Shown here piece by piece: positions 1 through 10,100 of a DNA stretch of 64,000 nucleotides. The notes under the pieces are model-generated. The model worked only from the letters and a program-made list of their open reading frames with translations. It did no database searches and was not told the DNA's origin. The first letter of the stretch is position 1; every line of letters begins with the position of its first letter. A program made the position numbers and the translations under genes. Source of the stretch: Elymus sibiricus (Eukaryota; Streptophyta; Magnoliopsida; Poales; Poaceae); contig CM077665.1 of assembly GCA_039707655.1 (NCBI GenBank), positions 448,383,531 through 448,447,530 on the forward strand, in the 5' to 3' direction.

Positions 1-20
1 CAATTTCAGGGTCATCTTAG
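1..20. repeat. 3' tail of a truncated monomer
   Basis: These bases match m321-340 of the unit and are identical to 2041-2060. The array therefore continues to the left of the window. Confidence 0.9.
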
Positions 21-304
21 CTCAAAATAGATCATGAAATGCATGAAAAATAGCAAATGAAGTCAGAAAAGGGTTGAAAAGTGATGATGTAGCTTTGAAT
101 GGTGCATATTGAATGCAGAAATGGTCTTGAGTTAAAATATGTTTAAAAAAATAAAATCCTTTTGTAACAGACGAGTTTTCGTGCGAAACCCTGATACTTC
201 GAAGGAGATTGTCCAGTTTGTACACGAAGTGCATCCAGTTTTTCCCGTAACCCTCTCACCTTTTTAGCACATGCTATGTGGGTGAAATTATGATACCTTG
301 CCAA

Positions 305-420
305 TTTTCAACCATTCCAGAGTTCATTTGCAGTGCTTTTCAATCTCAGGGTCATCTTAGCTCAAAATAACTCATGAAATGCATGAAAAATAGCAAATGA
401 AGTCAGAAAAGGGTTGAAAA
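305..420. repeat. Imperfect long inverted repeat across the monomer junction (example)
   Basis: The left arm at 305-331 (m285-311) starts TTTTCAACC and ends TTCATTTGC. The right arm at 393-420 (m33-60 of the next unit) starts GCAAATGAA and ends GGTTGAAAA. The outer and inner 9 bp of the arms are perfect reverse complements, and about 24 of 27-28 positions pair with one gap. The loop is 61 nt. The same arrangement recurs at most monomer junctions; where the left arm is followed by A instead of C (TTTGAAG), one inner base pair is lost. It could form a hairpin in single strands or RNA. Confidence 0.72.
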
Positions 421-1196
421 GTAATGATGTGGCTTTTAATGGTGCATATTGAATGCAGAAAAAGTCTTGAGTTAAAATACGTTTAAAAATATGAAATCCC
501 TTTGTAATAGACGAGTTTTCATCCGAAACCCTGATACTTCGAAGGAGATTGTCCAGTTTGTACACGAAGTGCATCCTGTTTTTCCCGTAACTTGCTCAAC
601 TTTTTAGCACATGCTATGTGGGTGAAATTATGATACCATGCCAATTTTCAACCATTTCAGAGATCATTTGCAGTGCTTTTCAATTTCAGGGTCATCTTAG
701 CTCAAAATAAATCATGAAATGCATGACAAATAGCAAATGAAGTCAGAAAAGGGTTGAAAAGTGATGATGTGGCTTTGAATGGTGCATATTGAATGCAGAA
801 AAAGTCTTGAGTTAAAATATGTTTAAAATATGAAATCCCTTTTGTAATAGACGAGTTTTCGTCCGAAACCCTGATACTTCGAAGGAGATTGTCCAGTTTG
901 TACACGAAGTGCATCCAGTTTTTCCCGTAACCCTCTCAACTTTTTAGCACATGCTATGTGGGTGAAATTAGGATACCATGCCAATTTTCAACCATTTCAG
1001 AGTTCATTTGCAGTGCTTTTCAATCTCAGAGTCATCTTAGCTCAAAATAAATCATGAAATGCATGAAAAATAGCAAATGAAGTCAGAAAAGGGTTGAAAA
1101 GTGATGATGTGGCTTTGAATGGTGCATATTGAATTCAGAAAATGTCTTGAGTTAAAATATATTTAAAAATATGAAATCCCTTTGTAATAGACATGT

Positions 1197-1300
1197 TTTC
1201 GTCCGAAACCCTAATACTTCGAAGGAGACTGTCCAGTTTCTACACGTAGTCCATCCAGTTTTTGCCGTAACCTTCTCAACTTTCTAGCACATGCTATGTG
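1197..1300. other. Cluster of short dyad symmetries within the monomer (example in a D unit)
   Basis: The central part of each unit holds TTTCGTCCGAAA (m157-168, arms of 5 with a 2-base spacer), CTTCGAAG (m177-184, perfect palindrome in B, C, D and E), TAGCACATGCTA (m245-256, arms of 5 with a 2-base spacer) and the overlapping CACATGCTATGTG (m248-260, arms of 5 with a 3-base spacer). In the D unit used here they lie at 1197-1208, 1217-1224, 1285-1296 and 1288-1300. They are possible binding sites for dimeric proteins, but no protein can be named. Confidence 0.6.
1206..1214 (+). promoter_or_regulatory. AAACCCTAA, telo-box-like motif specific to type D (example)
   Basis: D units read AAACCCTAA at m166-174, which equals the plant telo-box and one and a quarter units of the plant telomere repeat. 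Other types read AAACCCTGA. It is present in nearly all D units and broken at 47277 (AAATCCTAA) and in the mosaic units at 23141 and 24501, which have the B-type CTGATAC. A regulatory role is an inference, because a 9-bp match can occur by chance. Confidence 0.35.
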
Positions 1301-4300
1301 GGTGAAATTATGATACCATGCCAATTTTCAACCATTCCAGAGTTCATTTGCAGTGCTTTTCAATCTCAGGGTCATCTTAGCTCAAAATAAATCATGAAAT
1401 GCATGAAAAATAGCAAATGAAGTCAGAAAAGGGTTGAAAAGTGATGATGTGGCTTTTAATGGTGCATATTGAATGGAGAAAAAGTATTGAGTTAAAATAT
1501 GTTTAAAAATATGAAATCCCTTTGAAATAGACGAGTTTTCGTCCGAAACCCTGATACTTCGAAGGAGATTGTCCAGTTTGTACACGAAGTGCATCCAGTT
1601 TTTCCCGTAACCCTCTCAACTTTTTAACACATGCTATGTGGGAGAAATTATGATACCATGCCAATTTTCAACCATTTCAGAGATCATTTGCAGTGCTTTT
1701 CAATCTCAGGGTTATCTTAGCTCAAAATAAATCATGAAATGCATGAAAAATAGCAAATGAAGTCAGAAAAGGGTTGAAAAGTGATGACGTGGCTTTGAAT
1801 GGTGCATATTGAATGCAGAAAAAGTATTGAGTTAAAATATGTTTAAAAAAATAAAATCCCTTTGTAATAGACGAGTTTTCGTCCGAAACCCTGATACTTC
1901 GAAGGAGATTGTCCAGTTTGTACACGAAGTGCATCCAGTTTTTCCCGTAACCCTCTCACCTTTTTAGCACATGCTATGTGGGTGAAATTATGATACCATG
2001 CCAATTTTCAACCATTTCAGAGTTCATTTGAAGTGCTTTTCAATTTCAGGGTCATCTTAGCTCAAAATAGATCATGAAATGCATGAAAAATAGCAAATGA
2101 AGTCAGAAAAGGGTTGAAAAGTGATGATGTAGCTTTGAATGGTGCATATTGAATGCAGAAATGGTCTTGAGTTAAAATATGTTTAAAAAAATAAAATCCT
2201 TTTGTAACAGACGAGTTTTCGTCCGAAACCCTGATACTTCGAAGGAGATTGTCCAGTTTGTACACGAAGTGCATCCAGTTTTTCCCGTAACCCTCTCACC
2301 TTTTTAGCACATGCTATGTGGGTGAAATTATGATACCTTGCCAATTTTCAACCATTCCAGAGTTCATTTGAAGTGCTTTTCAATCTCAGGGTCATCTTAG
2401 CTCAAAATAACTCATGAAATGCATGAAAAATAGCAAATGAAGTCAGAAAAGGGTTGAAAAGTAATGATGTGGCTTTTAATGGTGCATATTGAATGCAGAA
2501 AAAGTCTTGAGTTAAAATACGTTTAAAAATATGAAATCCCTTTGTAATAGACGAGTTTTCATCCGAAACCCTGATACTTCGAAGGAGATTGTCCAGTTTG
2601 TACACGAAGTGCATCCTGTTTTTCCCGTAACTTGCTCAACTTTTTAGCACATGCTATGTGGGTGAAATTATGATACCATGCCAATTTTCAACCATTTCAG
2701 AGATCATTTGCAGTGCTTTTCAATTTCAGGGTCATCTTAGCTCAAAATAAATCATGAAATGCATGACAAATAGCAAATGAAGTCAGAAAAGGGTTGAAAA
2801 GTGATGATGTGGCTTTGAATGGTGCATATTGAATGCAGAAAAAGTCTTGAGTTAAAATATGTTTAAAATATGAAATCCCTTTTGTAATAGACGAGTTTTC
2901 GTCCGAAACCCTGATACTTCGAAGGAGATTGTCCAGTTTGTACACGAAGTGCATCCAGTTTTTCCCGTAACCCTCTCAAATTTTTAGCACATGTTATGTG
3001 GGTGAAATTAGGATACCATGCCAATTTTCAACCATTTCAGAGTTCATTTGCAGTGCTTTTCAATCTCAGAGTCATCTTAGCTCAAAATAAATCATGAAAT
3101 GCATGAAAAATAGCAAATGAAGTCAGAAAAGGGTTGAAAAGTGATGATGTGGCTTTGAATGGTGCATATTGAATTCAGAAAATGTCTTGAGTTAAAATAT
3201 ATTTAAAAATATGAAATCCCTTTGTAATAGACATGTTTTCGTCCGAAACCCTAATACTTCGAAGGAGACTGTCCAGTTTCTACACGTAGTCCATCCAGTT
3301 TTTGCCGTAACCCTCTCAACTTTCTAGCACATGCTATGTGGGTGAAATTATGATACCATGCCAATTTTCAACCATTCCAGAGTTCATTTGCAGTGCTTTT
3401 CAATCTGAGGGTCATCTTAGCTCAAAATAAATCATGAAATGCATGAAAAATAGCAAATGAAGTCAGAAAAGGGTTGAAAAGTGATGATGTGGCTTTTAAT
3501 GGTGCATATTGAATGGAGAAAAAGTATTGAGTTAAAATATGTTTAAAAAAATGAAATCCCTTTGTAATAGACGAGTTTTCGTCCGAAACCCTGATACTTC
3601 GAAGGAGATTGTCCAGTTTGTACACGAAGTGCATCCAGTTTTTCCCGTAACTTTCTCAACTTTTTAGCACATGCTATGTGGGTGAAATTATGATACCATG
3701 CCAATTTTCAACCATTTCATAGTTCATATGAAGTGCTTTTCAAGTTCAGGGTCATCCTAGCTCAAAATAGATCATGAAATGCATGAAAAATAGCAAATGA
3801 AGTCAGAAAAGGGTTGAAAAGTGATGATGTAGCTTTGAATGGTGCATATTGAATGCAGAAAAAGTCTTGAGTTAAAATATGTTTAAAAAAATAAAATCCT
3901 TTTGTAATAGACGAGTTTTCGTGCGAAACCCTGATACTTTAAAGGAGATTGTCTAGTTTGTACACGAAGTGCATCCAGTTTTTCCCGTAACCCTCTCACC
4001 TTTTTAGCACATGCTATGTGGGTGAAATTATGATACCATGCCAGTTTTCAACCATTTCAGGGTTCATTTGCAGTGCTTTTTAATCTCGGGGTCATCTTAG
4101 CTCAAAATAAATCATGAAATGCATGAAAAATAGCAAATGAAGTCAGAAAAGGGTTGAAAAGTGATGATGTGGCTTTTAATGGTGCATATTGAATGCAGAA
4201 AAAGTCTTGAGTTAAAATATGTTTAAAAATATGAAATCCCTTTGTAATAGACGAGTTTTCGTCCGAAACCCTGATACTTCGAAGGAGATTGTCCAGTTTG

Positions 4301-4440
4301 TACACGAAGTGCATCCAGTCTTTCCCGTAACTTTCTCAACTTTTTAGCACATGCTATGTGGGTGAAATTATGATACCATGCCAATTTTCAACCATTTCAT
4401 AGTTCATTTGAAGTGCTTTTCAATTTCAGGGTCATCTTAG

Positions 4441-4780
4441 CTCAAAATAGATCATGAAATGCATGAAAAATAGCAAATGAAGTCAGAAAAGGGTTGAAAA
4501 GTGATGATGTGGCTTTGAATGGTGCATATTGAATGCAGAAAAAGTCTTGAGTTAAAATATGTTTAAAAAAATAAAATCCTTTTGTAATAGACGAGTTTTC
4601 GTGCGAAACCCTGATACTTTGAAGGAGATTGTCCAGTTTGTACACGAAGTGCATCCAGTTTTTCCCGTAACCCTCTCACCTTTTTAGCACATGCTATGTG
4701 GGTGAAATTATGATACCATGCCAATTTTCAACCATTCCAGAGTTCATTTGCAGTGCTTTTCAATCTCAGGGTCATCTTAG
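4441..4780. repeat. Type A monomer (reference example)
   Basis: This is a clean example of type A. Diagnostic bases are G at m10 (CTCAAAATAG), ATAAAATCCT at m131-140, G at m163 inside TTTCGTGCGAAA, T at m180 giving CTTTGAAG, and CTCACC at m235-240. The type alternates with B over long stretches, for example 17701-19060 and 59177-61216. A sub-variant A(V), with AACATG at m11-16 and usually GTGTTGATG at m61-69, first appears at 19401. Another, A(W), has GAAAAGAAGC at m25-34 and GTGCCAAACC at m161-170, and is found from 34361 onward. Confidence 0.85.
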
Positions 4781-6140
4781 CTCAAAATAAATCATGAAAT
4801 GCATGAAAAATAGCAAATGAAGTCAGAAAAGGGTTGAAAAGTGATGATGTGGCTTTTAATGGTGCATATTGAATGCAGAAAAAGTCTTGAGTTAAAATAT
4901 GTTTAAAAATATGAAATCCCTTTGTAATAGACGAGTTTTCGTCCGAAACCCTGATACTTCGAAGGAGATTGTCCAGTTTGTACACGAAGTGCATCAAGTT
5001 TTGCCCGTAACTTTCTCAACTTTTTAGCACATGCTATGTGGGTGAAATTATGATACCATACCAATTTTCAACCATTTCATAGTTCATTTGCGGTGCTTTT
5101 CAATTTCAGGGTCATCTTAGCACAAAATAAATCATGAAATGCATGAAAAATAGCAAATGAAGTCAGAAAAGGGTTGAAAAGTGATGACGTGGCTTTGAAT
5201 GGTGCATATTGAATGCAGAAAAAGTCTTGAGTTAAAATATGTTTAAAAAAATGAAATCCCTTTGTAATAGACGAGTTTTCGTCCGAAACCCTGATACTTC
5301 GAAGGAGATTGTCCAGTTTGTACACGAAGTGCATCCAGTTTTTCCCGTAACTTTCTCAACTTTTTAGCACATGCTATGTGGGTAAAATTATGATACCATG
5401 CCAATTTTCAACCATTTCATAGTTCATTTGAAGTGCTTTTCAATTTCAGGGTCATCTTAGCTCAAAATAGATCATGAAATGCATGAAAAATAGCAAATGA
5501 AGTCAGAAAAGGGTTGAAAAGTGATGATGTGGCTTTGAATGGTGCATATTGAATGCAGAAAAAGTCTTGAGTTAAAATATGTTTAAAAAAATAAAATCCT
5601 TTTGTAATAGACGAGTTTTCGTGCGAAACCCTGATACTTTAAAGGAGATTGTCCAGTTTGTACACGAAGTGCATCCAGTTTTTCCCGTAACCCTCTCACC
5701 TTTTTAGCACATGCTATGTGGGTGAAATTATGATACCATGCCAGTTTTCAACCATTTCAGGGTTCATTTGCAGTGCTTTTCAATCTCAGGGTCATCTTAG
5801 CTCAAAATAAATCATGAAATGCATGAAAAATAGCAAATGAAGTCAGAAAAGGGTTGAAAAGTGATGATGTGGCTTTTAATGGTGCATATTGAATGCAGAA
5901 AAAGTCTTGAGTTAAAATATGTTTAAAAATATGAAATCCCTTTGTAATAGACGAGTTTTCGTCCGAAACCCTGATACTTCGAAGGAGATTGTCCAGTTTG
6001 TACACGAAGTGCATCCAGTCTTTCCCGTAACTTTCTCAACTTTTTAGCACATGCTATGTGGGTGAAATTATGATACCATGCCAATTTTCAACCATTTCAT
6101 AGTTCATTTGAAGTGCTTTTCAATTTCAGGGTCATCTTAG

Positions 6141-6480
6141 CTCAAAATAGATCATGAAATGCATGAAAAATAGCAAATGCAGTCAGAAAAGGGTTGAAAA
6201 GTGATGATGTGGCTTTGAATGGTGCATATTGAATTCAGAAAATGTCTTGAGTTAAAATATATTTAAAAATATGAAATCCCTTTGTAATAGACATGTTTTC
6301 GTCCGAAACCCTAATACTTCGAAGGAGACTGTCCAGTTTCTACACGTAGTCCATCCAGTTTTTGCCGTAACCCTCTCAACTTTCTAGCACATGCTATGTG
6401 GGTGAAATTATGATACCATGCCAATTTTCAACCATTCCAGAGTTCATTTGCAGTGCTTTTCAATCTGAGGGTCATCTTAG
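6141..6480. repeat. Chimeric monomer A/D at a duplication junction
   Basis: The first part is type A-like (CTCAAAATAG, preceded by CAATTTCAGG). From GAATTCAGAA at 6231 the unit is type D and identical to 3171 onward. The switch falls between about 6151 and 6234, where the two parents are the same apart from a private C at 6180. This is the recombinant expected from unequal crossover offset by nine monomers. Confidence 0.8.
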
Positions 6481-7160
6481 CTCAAAATAAATCATGAAAT
6501 GCATGAAAAATAGCAAATGAAGTCAGAAAAGGGTTGAAAAGTGATGATGTGGCTTTTAATGGTGCATATTGAATGGAGAAAAAGTATTGAGTTAAAATAT
6601 GTTTAAAAAAATGAAATCCCTTTGTAATAGACGAGTTTTCGTCCGAAACCCTGATACTTCGAAGGAGATTGTCCAGTTTGTACACGAAGTGCATCCAGTT
6701 TTTCCCGTAACTTTCTCAACTTTTTAGCACATGCTATGTGGGTGAAATTATGATACCATGCCAATTTTCAACCATTTCATAGTTCATATGAAGTGCTTTT
6801 CAAGTTCAGGGTCATCCTAGCTCAAAATAGATCATGAAATGCATGAAAAATAGCAAATGAAGTCAGAAAAGGGTTGAAAAGTGATGATGTAGCTTTGAAT
6901 GGTGCATATTGAATGCAGAAAAAGTCTTGAGTTAAAATATGTTTAAAAAAATAAAATCCTTTTGTAATAGACGAGTTTTCGTGCGAAACCCTGATACTTT
7001 AAAGGAGATTGTCCAGTTTGTACACGAAGTGCATCCAGTTTTTCCCGTAACCCTCTCACCTTTTTAGCACATGCTATGTGGGTGAAATTATGATACCATG
7101 CCAGTTTTCAACCATTTCAGGGTTCATTTGCAGTGCTTTTTAATCTCGGGGTCATCTTAG

Positions 7161-10100
7161 CTCAAAATAAATCATGAAATGCATGAAAAATAGCAAATGA
7201 AGTCAGAAAAGGGTTGAAAAGTGATGATGTGGCTTTTAATGGTGCATATTGAATGCAGAAAAAGTCTTGAGTTAAAATATGTTTAAAAATATGAAATCCC
7301 TTTGTAATAGACGAGTTTTCGTCCGAAACCCTGATACTTCGAAGGAGATTGTCCAGTTTGTACACGAAGTGCATCCAGTCTTTCCCGTAACTTTCTCAAC
7401 TTTTTAGCACATGCTATGTGGGTGAAATTATGATACCATGCCAATTTTCAACCATTTCATAGTTCATTTGAAGTGCTTTTCAATTTCAGGGTCATCTTAG
7501 CTCAAAATAGATCATGAAATGCATGAAAAATAGCAAATGAAGTCAGAAAAGGGTTGAAAAGTGATGATGTGGCTTTGAATGGTGCATATTGAATGCAGAA
7601 AAAGTCTTGAGTTAAAATATGTTTAAAAAAATAAAATCCTTTTGTAATAGACGAGTTTTCGTGCGAAACCCTGATACTTTGAAGGAGATTGTCCAGTTTG
7701 TACACGAAGTGCATCCAGTTTTTCCCGTAACCCTCTCACCTTTTTAGCACATGCTATGTGGGTGAAATTATGATACCATGCCAATTTTCAACCATTCCAG
7801 AGTTCATTTGCAGTGCTTTTCAATCTCAGGGTCATCTTAGCTCAAAATAAATCATGAAATGCATGAAAAATAGCAAATGAAGTCAGAAAAGGGTTGAAAA
7901 GTGATGATGTGGCTTTTAATGGTGCATATTGAATGCAGAAAAAGTCTTGAGTTAAAATATGTTTAAAAATATGAAATCCCTTTGTAATAGACGAGTTTTC
8001 GTCCGAAACCCTGATACTTCGAAGGAGATTGTCCAGTTTGTACACGAAGTGCATCAAGTTTTGCCCGTAACTTTCTCAACTTTTTAGCACATGCTATGTG
8101 GGTGAAATTATGATACCATACCAATTTTCAACCATTTCATAGTTCATTTGCGGTGCTTTTCAATTTCAGGGTCATCTTAGCACAAAATAAATCATGAAAT
8201 GCATGAAAAATAGCAAATGAAGTCAGAAAAGGGTTGAAAAGTGATGACGTGGCTTTGAATGGTGCATATTGAATGCAGAAAAAGTCTTGAGTTAAAATAT
8301 GTTTAAAAAAATGAAATCCCTTTGTAATAGACGAGTTTTCGTCCGAAACCCTGATACTTCGAAGGAGATTGTCCAGTTTGTACACGAAGTGCATCCAGTT
8401 TTTCCCGTAACTTTCTCAACTTTTTAGCACATGCTATGTGGGTAAAATTATGATACCATGCCAATTTTCAACCATTTCATAGTTCATTTGAAGTGCTTTT
8501 CAATTTCAGGGTCATCTTAGCTCAAAATAGATCATGAAATGCATGAAAAATAGCAAATGAAGTCAGAAAAGGGTTGAAAAGTGATGATGTGGCTTTGAAT
8601 GGTGCATATTGAATGCAGAAAAAGTCTTGAGTTAAAATATGTTTAAAAAAATAAAATCCTTTTGTAATAGACGAGTTTTCGTGCGAAACCCTGATACTTT
8701 AAAGGAGATTGTCCAGTTTGTACACGAAGTGCATCCAGTTTTTCCCGTAACCCTCTCACCTTTTTAGCACATGCTATGTGGGTGAAATTATGATACCATG
8801 CCAGTTTTCAACCATTTCAGGGTTCATTTGCAGTGCTTTTCAATCTCAGGGTCATCTTAGCTCAAAATAAATCATGAAATGCATGAAAAATAGCAAATGA
8901 AGTCAGAAAAGGGTTGAAAAGTGATGATGTGGCTTTTAATGGTGCATATTGAATGCAGAAAAAGTCTTGAGTTAAAATATGTTTAAAAATATGAAATCCC
9001 TTTGTAATAGACGAGTTTTCGTCCGAAACCCTGATACTTCGAAGGAGATTGTCCAGTTTGTACACGAAGTGCATCCAGTCTTTCCCGTAACTTTCTCAAC
9101 TTTTTAGCACATGCTATGTGGGTGAAATTATGATACCATGCCAATTTTCAACCATTTCATAGTTCATTTGAAGTGCTTTTCAATTTCAGGGTCATCTTAG
9201 CTCAAAATAGATCATGAAATGCATGAAAAATAGCAAATGAAGTCAGAAAAGGGTTGAAAAGTGATGATGTGGCTTTGAATGGTGCATATTGAATGCAGAA
9301 AAAGTCTTGAGTTAAAATATGTTTAAAAAAATAAAATCCTTTTGTAATAGACGAGTTTTCGTGCGAAACCCTGATACTTTGAAGGAGATTGTCCAGTTTG
9401 TACACGAAGTGCATCCAGTTTTTCCCGTAACCCTCTCACCTTTTTAGCACATGCTATGTGGGTGAAATTATGATACCATGCCAATTTTCAACCATTCCAG
9501 AGTTCATTTGCAGTGCTTTTCAATCTCAGGGTCATCTTAGCTCAAAATAAATCATGAAATGCATGAAAAATAGCAAATGAAGTCAGAAAAGGGTTGAAAA
9601 GTGATGATGTGGCTTTTAATGGTGCATATTGAATGCAGAAAAAGTCTTGAGTTAAAATATGTTTAAAAATATGAAATCCCTTTGTAATAGACGAGTTTTC
9701 GTCCGAAACCCTGATACTTCGAAGGAGATTGTCCAGTTTGTACACGAAGTGCATCAAGTTTTGCCCGTAACTTTCTCAACTTTTTAGCACATGCTATGTG
9801 GGTGAAATTATGATACCATACCAATTTTCAACCATTTCATAGTTCATTTGCGGTGCTTTTCAATTTCAGGGTCATCTTAGCACAAAATAAATCATGAAAT
9901 GCATGAAAAATAGCAAATGAAGTCAGAAAAGGGTTGAAAAGTGATGACGTGGCTTTGAATGGTGCATATTGAATGCAGAAAAAGTCTTGAGTTAAAATAT
10001 GTTTAAAAAAATGAAATCCCTTTGTAATAGACGAGTTTTCGTCCGAAACCCTGATACTTCGAAGGAGATTGTCCAGTTTGTACACGAAGTGCATCCAGTT

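Larger units (their letters stand above)
1..3660. repeat. 2040-bp HOR (6-mer), about 1.8 copies
   Basis: The order A-C-E-D-C-A repeats with period 2040. Comparing 21-1620 with 2061-3660 by eye gives about ten substitutions and no indel, for example at 183/2223, 331/2371, 938/2978, 945/2985, 1272/3312 and 1368/3408. That is over 99% identity, far above that between adjacent monomers. The match is lost after about 3660, where the second copy passes into the next domain. The first copy begins left of the window. Confidence 0.85.
3151..9270. repeat. 3060-bp tandem duplication (9 monomers, two copies)
   Basis: About 3151-6210 and 6211-9270 match base for base except at two positions I could find: 3954/7014 (T/C) and 6180/9240 (C/A). 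Rare shared markers at exactly 3060-bp spacing include CAAGTTCAGG (3741 and 6801), TAATCTCGGG (4081 and 7141) and CACAAAATAA (5121 and 8181). The junction lies in the chimeric unit at 6141-6480. This is one of the youngest events in the window. Confidence 0.88.

Noticed and set aside
177..193. CENP-B box-like sequence at TTTCGTGCGAAACCCTG
   Set aside because: It matches the TTCG, the A and the first C of the CENP-B box consensus but lacks the following GGG. The match is partial and can be explained by the local dyad, so I do not call a CENP-B box.
5077..10094. Longer 85-residue versions of the same frame at 5077-5334, 8137-8394 and 9837-10094, and a 93-residue version at 38100-38381
   Set aside because: The 85-residue frames come from a single base change (CACAAAATAA) that removes the stop, copied three times by duplication. 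The 93-residue one results from the -1 deletion at about 38220. Neither has coding evidence.
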